This document shows, piece after piece, positions 8,680-21,229 of a DNA stretch of 64,000 nucleotides. Numbering within the stretch: the first letter of the stretch is position 1; each line of letters opens with the position of its first letter. Below the pieces are notes generated by a model that did not search any database, was not told the origin of the DNA, and saw nothing but the letters and a program-made list of their open reading frames with translations. This DNA is from Vibrionaceae bacterium. GTDB taxonomy: Bacteria > Pseudomonadota > Gammaproteobacteria > Enterobacterales > Vibrionaceae. The DNA is taken from assembly GCA_018222805.1 (NCBI GenBank), contig JAAEZQ010000004.1, positions 98,248 through 162,247 on the forward strand, written 5' to 3'. The position numbers and the translations under genes were made by a program.

Positions 8680-8853
8680 ATGAAACGAATTATTACTTTA
8701 ATTTTTGCTTGCTTGGTATTTTCTTCTCCTATTTCGTTAGCTCAAAATGCCGGACATGTATTTGGTGCAGGTGTAGACTGTACTTTTAATGATGGCACGG
8801 TTAAGCAACTACCTAGAGAATTGTGCAAGATGTATGGTGGAGTATTTAAATAA
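8680..8853 (+). CDS. Small secreted protein, two cysteines
   Basis: A 57-residue protein with a clear Sec signal peptide (KR, hydrophobic core, cleavage likely after SLAQ or SLA, about residue 20) and a short mature part with two cysteines, DCTFNDGTV and LCKMYGGVF. The ATG at 8680 is chosen over the in-frame one at 8668 because GAGG lies 6 bases before it. The paired cysteines suggest a disulfide in the periplasm. Function unknown; it stands alone in AT-rich DNA, suggesting an accessory gene. Confidence 0.65.
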   Translation: MKRIITLIFACLVFSSPISLAQNAGHVFGAGVDCTFNDGTVKQLPRELCKMYGGVFK

Positions 8854-8875
8854 TGGCTAATGTTAATTAATTATA

Positions 8876-8917
8876 CGAAGTTTATCTGGGTCAACTAAGC
8901 TACTCAGGTAAACTTCG
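8876..8917. terminator. Long hairpin between convergent genes
   Basis: 13-bp stem CGAAGTTTATCTG / CAGGTAAACTTCG with one G-T pair and a 16-base loop, between two converging genes. There is no strong T-run on either side, so a bidirectional terminator is plausible but not certain. Confidence 0.45.
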
Positions 8918-8957
8918 TAATCTATGCCAAAGATATCGCTTCATTGTTACTTGGTAC

Positions 8958-9320
8958 TTAAAGCTTGTAAAAGTCAGAACCGATAAAAGCATCAAAACCT
9001 CTCTGCCACTCAGCTTTAATCATAATTTCTCTAGGGTGACCGCTGCACTGTCCATTATAACGAATGCCTTGTATCCCCTTCTCGAAAGCTTTAAACGGGT
9101 CGCAATACTCTTCTTTACCAGCTTCATAACCTTTCTTATATGACGGTTCATCAAAAGCGACCGACTCTTTAATCGTCGTCAAAATGTCATTGTCATACTG
9201 ATAACCATTAGCCCCGAAACGCTCACCTTGACCATACCAGTAATCTTCGGCCGTTTTAGGACTGGTGCTGCATGCTTGCAGAGTAAATAATGCGACTGAA
9301 ACTAAGAGAACTTTCTTCAT
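8958..9320 (-). CDS. DUF2799-type lipoprotein
   Basis: A 120-residue predicted lipoprotein: signal peptide ending in the lipobox LQAC with Cys at about 17. The mature part shows the DUF2799 pattern, KKGYEAGKEEYCDP and GIQGIRYNGQC with regularly spaced glycines. Function of the family is unknown; anchored to the inner leaflet of the outer membrane by prediction. Single gene between the small secreted protein (convergent) and the porin terminator. Confidence 0.8.
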   Translation of the reverse strand: MKKVLLVSVALFTLQACSTSPKTAEDYWYGQGERFGANGYQYDNDILTTIKESVAFDEPSYKKGYEAGKEEYCDPFKAFEKGIQGIRYNGQCSGHPREIMIKAEWQRGFDAFIGSDFYKL

Positions 9321-9374
9321 AAAACTACCTAATTAAATAGTGAAGAGATATGGTGGAAAACTAATGGTTAAGAT

Positions 9375-9402
9375 CAAAAAAGCTGGGCGATTGCCCAGCT
9401 TT
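9375..9402 (-). terminator. Terminator of the porin gene
   Basis: 10-bp stem AAAGCTGGGC / GCCCAGCTTT with a 4-base loop; on the minus strand it runs into Ts. It lies 16 bases past the porin stop. Confidence 0.85.
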
Positions 9403-9417
9403 ACCTTTATTCACTAA

Positions 9418-10803
9418 TTATTTTACGCCGAATGGCATAGTTAGAATTAGTTTAAAGTCTGTTTCATCGTTAAATGCGTTTGAGTATGGACCCCAGTCTG
9501 ACGCATCTGAATCATTGTAGAAGTTAGTGTAGTAGAAGCTGATATTAGCATCCTTAAGCGCGCCACCCTGAATTGCGTAGTTTGCGAAGAAGCTGTATGC
9601 ATACTCTACTAACTCATCGTAGCCTGAAGCTTTAGCGCCTGCACCGTATGCACCGCTTAGACCTGCGCTAAATCCGTTACCACCGATGTCTGCAAAGTCA
9701 CGAGAAGCAGATAGGAAGAACGCATATTCGCCATCGTGGTTAAAGTCAGAACGGTTGTTCCACCAGATTTCGTATGCGCCGTTTGAACCACCGTATTGCT
9801 CAGTCAGACGGTAAGATAGGTTACCAACTTGGCCACGCTTGTCATCCGAGTCTGCTGATGTGTAAGTCGCTTCTGCACGGTACGAGTACTGACCTGATGA
9901 AAAACTAGTCAATAAAGCAGCTTGGAATGCTGTACTATCAAATTGGTTGTCATCATCAACTACGTAAAGTTGTGGAGACCAGTATAGACCGCCGTCTGTA
10001 GTGCCTTTCACTTTAACGTGGAAGTTCTTACGATCTCCATCAGTCAGAGCACCATACCCAGCATCAAAAGAGATACCGTTGTCAAGAGCGTAACGAGCAC
10101 CAAATGAGTATACATCGCCTACGTCTTTACCAGCGCCACCCCAGAAAGAACCTTCATTAAATTCGTAAGTTTCTTTGAACCATGGAGCCTTGTATTCATC
10201 TGCGTAAACAAAGCCAAGTGCAAGTGCACCAAAGTTCGCACCGATTTCACCACCACGGTATGTACCAGGAGCAAATGACCAGTTAACACCTAAAGTGCTA
10301 GGAACAGATGGTTGGAAGTAACCTAGTTTAGCGTTAAAGTTATCACCAAACTTAAACTTAGCAGCAGCTGTTGCGAAAGAAACGCCATTATCAGTTTCGT
10401 ATGAATCACATGAGCTACCTGCACCGTATGGAGACTTACAGTCAAAGAAGTTCATCTCGTGTTCAAATGAAGCGTTGTTCCACATATCAAATGTTGAGTA
10501 AATAACAGCATCAAAACCTACCGTATCTGCCACATAGCCAGAATGAAAGCCAAGGTTTGCAAAGATTGAGCCGTGGTCTAGGTTAGCAACTTTAGATGTG
10601 TCATTTCCGTTTGCATCTTTACCTGCACGATCACGTGCACGCATAAAGAAGTTAACGTTACCGCTGATAGTAGACTCAGAGAAAAACTCTGAAACCGCAC
10701 CCGCGTACTCTGGGCCGACTGGATCTTCAGCCATTGCAGGAGCTGCAACTACCGCCCCCATCATTGCCGCAGTTAGGGCAGATACCTTAAAAAATTTGTC
10801 CAT
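9418..10803 (-). CDS. chiP: OprD-family outer-membrane porin, chitoporin-like
   Basis: A 461-residue outer-membrane protein: signal peptide ending APAMA, then long alternating aromatic beta strands, and a C-terminal strand ending FKLILTMPFGVK. Length and pattern fit the OprD/ChiP family (E. coli ChiP is about 468 residues). The neighbouring ligA-zipA order is that of the Vibrio cholerae gene VC0972, part of the chitin-utilisation programme, so uptake of chito-oligosaccharides is the likely role (from memory and context). TAGGAG lies before the ATG. A small AT hairpin (AAAAATA / TATTTTT) sits directly before this ribosome site. Substrate is inference. Confidence 0.75.
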   Translation of the reverse strand: MDKFFKVSALTAAMMGAVVAAPAMAEDPVGPEYAGAVSEFFSESTISGNVNFFMRARDRAGKDANGNDTSKVANLDHGSIFANLGFHSGYVADTVGFDAVIYSTFDMWNNASFEHEMNFFDCKSPYGAGSSCDSYETDNGVSFATAAAKFKFGDNFNAKLGYFQPSVPSTLGVNWSFAPGTYRGGEIGANFGALALGFVYADEYKAPWFKETYEFNEGSFWGGAGKDVGDVYSFGARYALDNGISFDAGYGALTDGDRKNFHVKVKGTTDGGLYWSPQLYVVDDDNQFDSTAFQAALLTSFSSGQYSYRAEATYTSADSDDKRGQVGNLSYRLTEQYGGSNGAYEIWWNNRSDFNHDGEYAFFLSASRDFADIGGNGFSAGLSGAYGAGAKASGYDELVEYAYSFFANYAIQGGALKDANISFYYTNFYNDSDASDWGPYSNAFNDETDFKLILTMPFGVK

Positions 10804-11248
10804 GGATAAACTCCTAAAAATAGATATAGCTGTATTTTTCTATCTCACCTTTAGTTGGCCGCCGAAGGAGAGAAGTAATTTCGTGGTAAAGCTTCGTTAT
10901 TCCTAACTCGGCTTTTTAATTCCTGCATACACACCTTGTGTAACACGTTATCAAGACTAACTTCGCGACTAAAAACATCCAAATGGAACTTATTTTTTTT
11001 CTAAAAAAATATGAGCCACAACAAAGTTCCATATAAGTTATTGATCCAGATCTTATTTTTACAAACCTTACAAGAACCAAGAAAAATCACATATAAATCA
11101 AAAATATAAAGGCAAATGAAAAATTCCACATGAAGTGCCTCGCAGAGTATTAAACAAAATAGTTCCAATCCCCTAAGGAGAGATCTTGATCACTGAAAAG
11201 ATTAAATCATTCGAACAATAGATATATCAGGGCTTAATAACAGGTATG
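10804..11248. other. Porin upstream region
   Basis: About 450 bases upstream of the porin, AT-rich, without a credible gene. It must hold the porin promoter. I could not identify a convincing CRP or regulator site by eye. Confidence 0.5.
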
Positions 11249-11281
11249 AAAAAACCCCAGAAGCATAGCTACTGGGGCTTA
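11249..11281 (-). terminator. Terminator of ligA
   Basis: On the minus strand AGCCCCAG, a 12-base loop and CTGGGGT followed by a run of six Ts, 30 bases after the ligA stop. Confidence 0.8.
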
Positions 11282-11310
11282 TTAGAAAGGTGTTTACGTT
11301 TTGGCTTAAC

Positions 11311-14345
<3,035 letters not shown>

Positions 14346-14589
14346 TATTTACTCTCAATATACTTGTTTGTACTACTCGCAGTTCCTTGAGCAGCAACCC
14401 AAGTGTAATTATTCTGAATGATACGTTTACTTTACCAAAACTATATGGAGGTTTAGAACAACTTAATGCAAGAAGTTCACTTTTTTGTTGTGATTCTTGC
14501 CACGATTCCACTTTACGAGAGGCCATTTGTTAAGGCATTGAAAGAAAAGTCGCGACAGGTACAATGAATTTTCTTTCTCTCAGAACGAA

Positions 14590-15339
14590 ATGGATATGAC
14601 GCTAAACAATCAGCCAAAAACCGGATTCGGATATTTCCTGTATGGAATAAAGCTAGCACTCACTCCTAAGATCAGACGCTTTGTTGTATTACCACTACTA
14701 GCGAACGTTCTTCTTGTTGGTGGTGCCATTTTTTATTTGTTCTCTCACCTTAATATATGGATTGAGGGTTGGATTGGGCAACTGCCAGAGTTTCTATCCT
14801 GGCTTACCTATGTACTTTGGCCTTTACTTGCGCTGACAATAATTGCCACGTTCTCATATTTCTTTAGTACCTTAGCAAACTTTATCGCTGCACCGTTCAA
14901 CGGACTGTTGGCTGAGAAAGTAGAAGAATACCTAACCGGACAAAAAATCAATGATGACGGTTTCGCCGCTGTGATAAAAGATGTCCCCCGGGTGTTAGGG
15001 CGAGAATGGCGTAAACTGCTTTACACTCTTCCTAAAGCGATTGGCTTATTTCTGCTACTACTGATCCCAGCTCTAGGACAAACGGTTGGCCCCTTCCTGT
15101 GGTTTATCTTTACAGCGTGGATGTTGGCTATCCAATATTGTGATTATCCATTTGATAATCATAAAATCCCATTCAACGATATGCGTTACAAATTGAAACA
15201 AAAACAAGGTAAAGCATATGGGTTTGGCGTTTTGGTTTCCGTGTTTACTACCATTCCAATTTTGAATCTTATCGTGATGCCCGTTGCGATATGTGGTGCC
15301 ACTGCTATGTGGGTCACAGAATTCAAACATCAAAGATAA
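14590..15339 (+). CDS. cysZ: Sulfate transporter CysZ
   Basis: A 249-residue inner-membrane protein with four long hydrophobic stretches and the family start GFGYFLYGIKLALTPKIRR. The block LPFDN-like DYPFDNHKIPF is characteristic of CysZ. It imports sulfate for cysteine synthesis, which fits cysK downstream. A hairpin separates the two genes, so they may have separate promoters. Confidence 0.92.
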   Translation: MDMTLNNQPKTGFGYFLYGIKLALTPKIRRFVVLPLLANVLLVGGAIFYLFSHLNIWIEGWIGQLPEFLSWLTYVLWPLLALTIIATFSYFFSTLANFIAAPFNGLLAEKVEEYLTGQKINDDGFAAVIKDVPRVLGREWRKLLYTLPKAIGLFLLLLIPALGQTVGPFLWFIFTAWMLAIQYCDYPFDNHKIPFNDMRYKLKQKQGKAYGFGVLVSVFTTIPILNLIVMPVAICGATAMWVTEFKHQR

Positions 15340-15354
15340 TCTATTAGTTGCCCC

Positions 15355-15388
15355 AAAGGGGGATGCGTCAGCTTTTCCCCTTTCTTTT
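15355..15388 (+). terminator. Probable terminator after cysZ
   Basis: AAAGGGG and CCCCTTT separated by about 15 bases, then TCTTTT, 16 bases after the cysZ stop. The loop is long, so efficiency is uncertain. Confidence 0.5.
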
Positions 15389-15500
15389 GCTGAAACTAAG
15401 GACAACCTAATAAGATATAACTTTTTAATCCTTTTCCTTTTTTTTAGACCTAATATTCTTCTAACTATATTCACAAAACGTGTAATGAAGGAACATAACT

Positions 15501-16469
15501 ATGAGCAAGATCTACGAAGATAACTCTCTTACTATTGGTAACACTCCCCTAGTTCGCTTAAACAAAGTGAGCAAAGGTAACGTTCTAGCAAAAATCGAAG
15601 CGCGTAACCCAAGCTTCAGCGTAAAGTGCCGTATCGGTGCAAACATGATTTGGGATGCGGAAAAGTCTGGCAAACTCACGTCGGACGTAGAGCTAGTAGA
15701 ACCAACCAGTGGTAACACAGGTATCGCACTAGCGTTCGTAGCAGCCGCTCGCGGTTACAAATTAACTCTGACAATGCCTGAGTCAATGAGCCTTGAACGT
15801 CGTAAGCTTCTTAAAGCACTAGGTGCAAACCTAGAACTAACTGAAGCAGCAAAAGGCATGAAAGGTGCGATTGCTAAAGCAGAAGAAATCGTTGCTAGCA
15901 ACCCAGACAAGTACCTACTTCTTCAACAGTTCAACAACCCAGCGAACCCAGAGATTCACGAGAAGACAACCGGCCCAGAAATTTGGGAAGCGACTGACGG
16001 TGAAATCGATGTACTTGTAGCTGGCGTTGGTACTGGCGGTACGATTACAGGTACAAGCCGTTACATTAAAGGCGAGAAAGGCAAAGCGATTACTTCTGTT
16101 GCAGTAGAACCTGCAGAATCACCAGTCATTGCACAAGCGTTAGCAGGTGAAGAAATCCAACCAGCTCCACACAAAATTCAGGGTATCGGTGCAGGCTTCA
16201 TCCCAGGCAACCTAGATTTAGAACTTCTAGACCGCGTTGAACCCGTTACTTCTGAAGAGGCGATTGAGATGGCTCGCCGCCTAATGGAAGAGGAAGGTAT
16301 CCTTGCTGGTATTTCTTCTGGCGCAGCAGTAGTAGCAGCCAATCGCATTGCAGAACTACCTGAATTTGAAGGGAAAACGATTGTAACAATCTTGCCAAGC
16401 TCAGGTGAACGTTACCTAAGTACAGCACTATTTGCAGGTATCTTTACGGAAAAAGAGAACCAACAGTAA
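15501..16469 (+). CDS. cysK: Cysteine synthase A
   Basis: A 322-residue PLP enzyme (O-acetylserine sulfhydrylase) forming cysteine from O-acetylserine and sulfide. The PLP lysine is Lys42 in SFSVKCRIG, the phosphate and substrate loop is TSGNTG (69-74), and [12 protein letters not shown] binds cofactor phosphate. Full length. AAGGA lies before the ATG. It closes with a strong terminator and precedes the pts genes, an order shared with E. coli. Confidence 0.96.
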   Translation: MSKIYEDNSLTIGNTPLVRLNKVSKGNVLAKIEARNPSFSVKCRIGANMIWDAEKSGKLTSDVELVEPTSGNTGIALAFVAAARGYKLTLTMPESMSLERRKLLKALGANLELTEAAKGMKGAIAKAEEIVASNPDKYLLLQQFNNPANPEIHEKTTGPEIWEATDGEIDVLVAGVGTGGTITGTSRYIKGEKGKAITSVAVEPAESPVIAQALAGEEIQPAPHKIQGIGAGFIPGNLDLELLDRVEPVTSEEAIEMARRLMEEEGILAGISSGAAVVAANRIAELPEFEGKTIVTILPSSGERYLSTALFAGIFTEKENQQ

Positions 16470-16496
16470 TATGTGTTCAAATCAATTTTTCGTCTA

Positions 16497-16523
16497 AAAA
16501 AGCCCCGTTCAGGGGCTTTTTTG
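16497..16523 (+). terminator. Terminator of cysK
   Basis: AAAAAGCCCC / GGGGCTTTTT stem with a 5-base loop and T-run, about 30 bases after the stop. Confidence 0.88.
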
Positions 16524-16766
16524 TTGATCCCAGCCTCACCTTTGGTAATATCAGGGTGTTTTATTTCTAGCTTCAAAATAAAGAAGCAGAACACAAAAAG
16601 GTTTCAAAGTGATTACGCACGCAAACAGTTGCGCAATCGCGAATCTTTTGACTAGTATCAGAACTAACACGCTTTGAACTCTCCCGCGCTAGCGCACAAG
16701 GTATAAAGCAGTTAAGCTCAAACTAGCCACTACTAACAAAAAAATACATTTATTGGGGTATATCAC

Positions 16767-17024
16767 ATGTACGAGAAGCAAGTAGAAATCACAGCAGAAA
16801 ACGGTCTTCACACTCGCCCAGCTGCACAGTTTGTTAAAGAAGCGAAAGCATTCGATGCAGACATCACTGTGACTTCTAATGGTAAAAGCGCTAGCGCTAA
16901 GAGCCTATTCAAACTACAAACACTAGGCCTAGTAAAAGGTACTCAAGTAACTATTTCTGCTGAAGGCCCACAAGCTCAGCAAGCAGTTGATCACCTAGTT
17001 GCTCTAATGGACCAGCTGCACTAA
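16767..17024 (+). CDS. ptsH: Phosphocarrier protein HPr
   Basis: An 85-residue general PTS protein. The active-site His15 is in GLHTRPA and Ser46 in SAKSLF corresponds to the regulatory-serine position. It passes phosphate from enzyme I to sugar-specific EIIA. The roughly 240 bases between the cysK terminator and ptsH must hold the promoter, but I see no clear CRP site. A stem-loop follows before ptsI. Confidence 0.97.
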   Translation: MYEKQVEITAENGLHTRPAAQFVKEAKAFDADITVTSNGKSASAKSLFKLQTLGLVKGTQVTISAEGPQAQQAVDHLVALMDQLH

Positions 17025-17042
17025 TCGGTGTTTCCTACTCCA

Positions 17043-17072
17043 AAAGCCATTTTGTGAAAACAAAATGGCTTT
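17043..17072 (+). promoter_or_regulatory. Stem-loop in the ptsH-ptsI gap
   Basis: Perfect 13-bp stem AAAGCCATTTTGT / ACAAAATGGCTTT closed by a GAAA tetraloop, 18 bases after the ptsH stop. There is no T-tract after it, so it is more likely an mRNA-processing or 3'-protecting structure than a full terminator. It could lower ptsI relative to ptsH (inference). Confidence 0.7.
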
Positions 17073-17165
17073 GTTGGAAATAGGCTCTAAACTAAGCTAA
17101 AACTATTCGTTAGCACACCCATTATTCTCCCGTTTTATAAAGTTGACCAAACTTAAGGTAAGGCT

Positions 17166-18890
17166 ATGATTTCAGGCATCCTAGCATCTCCTGGTATTGC
17201 AATCGGTAAAGCACTACTACTTCAAGAAGATGAAATTGTCCTAAACACAAACACTATTTCTGATGATCAAGTAGAAGCTGAAGTTCAGCGTTTCTTTGAC
17301 GCTCGTGAAAAATCTTCCGCTCAACTAGAAACAATCAAGCAAAAAGCGCTTGAAACGTTTGGTGAAGAAAAAGAAGCGATCTTTGAAGGTCACATTATGC
17401 TTCTTGAAGACGAAGAGCTAGAAGAAGAAATCCTAGCACTAATCAAAAACGACAAGCTGACTGCAGATAACGCTATCCACACAGTTATCGAAGAGCAAGC
17501 ATGTGCTCTTGAGTCTCTAGACGACGAATACCTGAAAGAACGTGCAACTGACATCCGTGATATCGGTTCTCGTTTTGTTAAGAACGCACTAGGCATCAAC
17601 ATCGTTTCGCTAAGCGACATCAATGAAGAAGTTATCCTAGTCGCTTACGACCTAACACCATCAGAAACTGCGCAAATTAACCTAGATTACGTTCTTGGTT
17701 TTGCTTGTGATATCGGTGGTCGTACTTCGCACACTTCAATCATGGCTCGCTCACTTGAGCTACCTGCTATCGTTGGTACTAACGACATCACGAAGCAAGT
17801 GAAGAACGGCGACATGCTGATTCTTGACGCGATGAACAACAAGATTGTTGTGAACCCGTCTGAAGCTGAAGTAGAAGAAGCGAAAGCAGTTAAAGCTGCA
17901 TTCATAGCGGAAAAAGAAGAGCTAGCAAAACTGAAAGATCTACACGCAGAAACGACTGACGGTCACCGTGTAGAAGTTTGCGGCAACATCGGTACAGTGA
18001 AAGACTGTGACGGCATCATCCGTAACGGTGGTGAAGGCGTTGGTCTGTACCGTACAGAATTCCTATTTATGGACCGTACTGCGCTACCAACTGAAGACGA
18101 ACAGTACCAAGCGTACAAAGAAGTTGCGGAAGCAATGAACGGTCAAGCTGTGATCATCCGTACTATGGATATCGGCGGCGACAAAGATCTACCATACATG
18201 GATCTACCTCAAGAGATGAACCCTTTCCTAGGCTGGCGTGCAGTACGTATCAGCTTGGATCGTCGTGAAATCCTTCGTGACCAGCTACGTGGTATCCTAC
18301 GTGCATCAGCACACGGCAAACTACGTATCATGTTCCCAATGATCATCTCTGTTGAAGAAATCCGTGAGCTTAAGAAAGCAATCGAAGAGTACAAAGCAGA
18401 GCTACGTGCTGAAGGTCATGCATTCGACGAAAGCATCGAAATCGGTGTTATGGTTGAGACTCCTGCAGCAGCAGCAATCGCGCACCATCTAGCGAAAGAA
18501 GTGTCATTCTTCTCTATCGGTACTAACGACCTGACTCAGTACACACTAGCGGTTGACCGTGGTAACGAGATGATTTCTCACCTATACAACCCACTATCAC
18601 CAGCGGTACTAACTGTGATCAAGCAAGTTATTGATGCATCTCACGCTGAAGGTAAATGGACTGGTATGTGTGGTGAGCTTGCAGGTGATGAGCGTGCAAC
18701 TCTGCTACTTCTAGGTATGGGTCTGGATGAGTTCTCTATGAGCGGTATCTCAATCCCTAAAGTGAAGAAAGTTATCCGTAACTCTAACTTCGCAGAAGTG
18801 AAAGCAATGGCGGAAGAAGCACTTTCTCTACCAACAGCCGCTGAGATTGAAGCAGTCGTTGAAAAGTTCATTGCTGAGAAAGCTCAGTAA
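17166..18890 (+). CDS. ptsI: PTS enzyme I
   Basis: A 574-residue phosphoenolpyruvate-protein phosphotransferase. The phosphorylated His189 is in [35 protein letters not shown], and [16 protein letters not shown] are the PEP-binding and catalytic blocks of the C-terminal barrel. Length matches E. coli. It starts the PTS phosphorelay in the cytoplasm. Lies between ptsH and crr in one direction. Confidence 0.97.
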   Translation: MISGILASPGIAIGKALLLQEDEIVLNTNTISDDQVEAEVQRFFDAREKSSAQLETIKQKALETFGEEKEAIFEGHIMLLEDEELEEEILALIKNDKLTADNAIHTVIEEQACALESLDDEYLKERATDIRDIGSRFVKNALGINIVSLSDINEEVILVAYDLTPSETAQINLDYVLGFACDIGGRTSHTSIMARSLELPAIVGTNDITKQVKNGDMLILDAMNNKIVVNPSEAEVEEAKAVKAAFIAEKEELAKLKDLHAETTDGHRVEVCGNIGTVKDCDGIIRNGGEGVGLYRTEFLFMDRTALPTEDEQYQAYKEVAEAMNGQAVIIRTMDIGGDKDLPYMDLPQEMNPFLGWRAVRISLDRREILRDQLRGILRASAHGKLRIMFPMIISVEEIRELKKAIEEYKAELRAEGHAFDESIEIGVMVETPAAAAIAHHLAKEVSFFSIGTNDLTQYTLAVDRGNEMISHLYNPLSPAVLTVIKQVIDASHAEGKWTGMCGELAGDERATLLLLGMGLDEFSMSGISIPKVKKVIRNSNFAEVKAMAEEALSLPTAAEIEAVVEKFIAEKAQ

Positions 18891-18923
18891 TACGTAGTAC
18901 CAAGTAATTCAATACTTAATGGC

Positions 18924-18952
18924 CATTAGACGGCGAAAAAAGTCGTCTAATG
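18924..18952 (+). promoter_or_regulatory. Stem-loop in the ptsI-crr gap
   Basis: Perfect 9-bp stem CATTAGACG / CGTCTAATG with an 11-base A-rich loop, no T-run after it. It sits 60 bases before crr and may be a processing site or attenuator. Confidence 0.6.
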
Positions 18953-19011
18953 AGCTATATTGGTATACTATAATTCGACAGAATAAAACTAAACCTTAGG
19001 AGCATGACACA

Positions 19012-19521
19012 ATGGGTCTGTTTGACAAACTTAAGAAGCTTGTATCTGATGACAGCGCTGACGCTGGTGCAATCGAAATCATCGCACCACTATCTGGTGA
19101 AATCGTAAACATTGAAGATGTGCCAGATGTTGTTTTCGCTGAGAAAATCGTTGGTGACGGTATTGCTATCAAGCCAGCAGGCGACAAAATGGTAGCTCCT
19201 GTAAACGGTACTATCGGTAAGATCTTCGAAACTAACCACGCATTCTCTATCGAGTCTGACGACGGTGTTGAGCTTTTCGTTCACTTCGGTATCGATACAG
19301 TTGAACTAAAAGGCGAAGGCTTCACACGTATCGCTGAAGAAGGTCAATCAGTTAAAGCTGGCGACACTATCATTGAATTCGATCTAGCTCTTCTTGAAGA
19401 GAAAGCGAAATCAACGCTAACTCCAGTTGTTATCTCTAACATGGACGAAATCAAAGAGCTTAACAAGCTTTCTGGTTCTGTAACTGTTGGTGAAACTCCA
19501 GTTCTACGTGTAACTAAGTAA
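19012..19521 (+). CDS. crr: PTS glucose-type EIIA component
   Basis: A 169-residue EIIA-Glc. The phosphorylated histidine is His91 in [11 protein letters not shown], with the helper His76 in TNHAFSIES. It phosphorylates EIIBC partners, regulates permeases by inducer exclusion and influences adenylate cyclase. Third gene of the pts cluster; AGGAG before the ATG; terminator follows. Confidence 0.97.
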   Translation: MGLFDKLKKLVSDDSADAGAIEIIAPLSGEIVNIEDVPDVVFAEKIVGDGIAIKPAGDKMVAPVNGTIGKIFETNHAFSIESDDGVELFVHFGIDTVELKGEGFTRIAEEGQSVKAGDTIIEFDLALLEEKAKSTLTPVVISNMDEIKELNKLSGSVTVGETPVLRVTK

Positions 19522-19549
19522 TTTATACTTACTTTCAAACACGGATAAG

Positions 19550-19572
19550 CGCTGCCAATGGCAGCGTTTTTT
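19550..19572 (+). terminator. Terminator of crr
   Basis: CGCTGCC / GGCAGCG with AAT loop and six Ts, 28 bases after the crr stop. Confidence 0.88.
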
Positions 19573-19840
19573 ATTGCCTGTTTTTTACGTCAAGTCTGTA
19601 GGTTCAGTGAACGGTCAGGTTATCGCGCTGAGGTCAAAGTGTAGATATCCGTAAACCGTAACTCCCTTCGCAAAACTTATAACGCCGCTAATTTATATCG
19701 CGACTAAAAGCGATGTTAACCAGAGAATAGTTTGGACTGACTTCGATTGGACTGAGTAAGGCGGGAAAGAAAAAGCCCCTTTTCCTTTGAGAGAACTGGG
19801 GCTAGGTTGGTTGCCAGAGCCTATGTGGAGATCAAGAGAA
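19573..19840. other. Gap between crr and the flagellar block
   Basis: About 270 bases with only the minus-strand terminator-like hairpin at 19769-19803. No gene or promoter seen with confidence. Confidence 0.5.
19769..19803 (-). terminator. Probable terminator of the flagellin gene
   Basis: On the minus strand AGCCCC, long loop, GGGGCT and then TTTTTCTTT. It is 240 bases past the flagellin stop, which would give the flagellin mRNA a long 3' tail. Confidence 0.5.
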
Positions 19841-20038
19841 ATGAACACATTTCCGGCATACCGAGTGCAACTTTACATTGAAAATGATTGGCAGGTGAGA
19901 GATGAGAGAGCCGCTCATTCTGTTATAAAGCTGCTTGCCAATAGCCCGCATTACCATCCACGTCTGGATACATTGAATACAGGCTCTATACCCAAACAAC
20001 CTCGAGATGCTAGGTTCAGCGAGGTCGATTGGGTATAA
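19841..20038 (+). CDS. Doubtful small ORF, 65 codons
   Basis: An ATG-initiated frame of 65 codons with ordinary-looking composition (start MNTFPAYRVQLYIENDW) but a weak ribosome site. Its last 17 codons and stop come from the 51-base interspersed repeat, so it may be a gene whose 3' end was replaced by the repeat. It would also be antisense to the flagellin 3' tail. I do not recognise it. Confidence 0.3.
   Translation: MNTFPAYRVQLYIENDWQVRDERAAHSVIKLLANSPHYHPRLDTLNTGSIPKQPRDARFSEVDWV
19987..20037. repeat. Short palindromic interspersed repeat, full copy
   Basis: A 51-base element with perfect 9-bp terminal inverted repeats TATACCCAA / TTGGGTATA and internal AACCTCGAGATGC. Partial relatives are at 42934-42970 and 5596-5616. 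Confidence 0.7.
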
Positions 20039-20041
20039 AAA

Positions 20042-21196
20042 CTACTGCAATAGTGACATTGCAGAGTTTGGCAACTGTTTCGCTTGAGCAAGAATCGATG
20101 TACCTGCTTGTTGCAAAATTTGTGCTTTGGTCATTTGCGTGGTTTCTTTCGCAAAGTCTGTGTCTTTAATTCGGCTGTTCGAGGCATCGACGTTTTCCTG
20201 GATATTCGCCAAGTTATTGATGCTGTGGCTCAGGCGGTTCTGCTTTGCACCTAAATCTGCACGCTGTGAATCAACGTACTTCAGCGCACTGTCCAATACA
20301 GAAATCGCATTCTGAGAGCCCTGCACTGATGTCATATCAATGTCCTGTACAGATGTTCTAACAGGTTCACTGTTTAAGCCTAACTCAGACGCGAGACCAC
20401 CCGAGATAGAAATGTCACCTTGAACATTTGGATGAGCAACAAAAACCTGTAGCTTGCCATCTTCGCTCACTGACGCGTTAATCATATCAGACTGACCGTT
20501 AATATACGTCGCAAGCTCCTCAATATCATCACCTGCTTTAGCGGTGATATTAATCTCTAGATCATCAACATTACCGTCTTCATCCTGACCCATACCTGGC
20601 AGGGTAATGTTGAGATCCGCTTTAGTCGGATCGACACTCCAATCTTTACCTTTACCAGCTTCAGAGAAAAAGGTTACGCCACCCATACGTGTATCGTCAG
20701 CACGGATACTGGTGAGGCCCATTATCATGGCTTCACCAGAGCTCGCACCGATCTGAAACGCCGCAGCACCGAATGAACCGTTAAGTAGGCGGCGGCCACC
20801 GAATGAGGTTGTTTCTGCGATACGATTTAGCTCGTCAATCAGAGCAGAAGACTCTTCGTTAATCGCCTGGCGCTCCGCCGGAGAGTTAGTACCGTTTGAT
20901 GATTGAATCGCCAAATCACGCATACGCTGCATTACTGAAGTTGCTTCGTTCATTGCGCCTTCAGCGGTTTGAGCTATCGATATACCATCGTTCGCGTTAC
21001 GCATAGCTACATCCAAGCCACGAGATTGCGCGGTCAGACGGTTCGAGATCTGTAAACCTGCCGCGTCATCTTTCGCGCTGTTAATCTTATGACCTGATGA
21101 TAAGCGTTCCATCGAAGTATTTAGCTCGTCTGTCGCTTTGTTTAAGTAACGCTGCGCGGTCATCGCAGAGACGTTAGTACTTACTGTTACAGCCAT
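20042..21196 (-). CDS. flaC: Polar flagellin (FlaC-like)
   Basis: A 384-residue flagellin with the conserved N-terminal D0/D1 domain ([18 protein letters not shown]) and C-terminal helices ending NSAMSLL-Q, flanking a short variable middle (about 180-280). It is exported without a signal peptide and polymerised into the polar filament. Vibrios carry several flagellins; the one directly beyond flgKL is FlaC in V. parahaemolyticus and V. cholerae, hence the name (context-based). AGGAGAG precedes the ATG, with a small hairpin just upstream. Confidence 0.85.
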   Translation of the reverse strand: MAVTVSTNVSAMTAQRYLNKATDELNTSMERLSSGHKINSAKDDAAGLQISNRLTAQSRGLDVAMRNANDGISIAQTAEGAMNEATSVMQRMRDLAIQSSNGTNSPAERQAINEESSALIDELNRIAETTSFGGRRLLNGSFGAAAFQIGASSGEAMIMGLTSIRADDTRMGGVTFFSEAGKGKDWSVDPTKADLNITLPGMGQDEDGNVDDLEINITAKAGDDIEELATYINGQSDMINASVSEDGKLQVFVAHPNVQGDISISGGLASELGLNSEPVRTSVQDIDMTSVQGSQNAISVLDSALKYVDSQRADLGAKQNRLSHSINNLANIQENVDASNSRIKDTDFAKETTQMTKAQILQQAGTSILAQAKQLPNSAMSLLQ

Positions 21197-21212
21197 TTTG
21201 CTCTCCTATGAG

Positions 21213-21229
21213 TTCGCAAGCTTTGCGAA
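21213..21229 (-). promoter_or_regulatory. Hairpin upstream of flagellin RBS
   Basis: TTCGCAA / TTGCGAA, 7-bp stem with a 3-base loop, a few bases before the AGGAGAG ribosome site in the flagellin leader. It could affect translation or mRNA life. Confidence 0.5.

Noticed and set aside
16524..16766. CRP site upstream of ptsH
   Set aside because: No TGTGA-N6-TCACA-like element good enough was found by eye, though PTS genes are often CRP-controlled.
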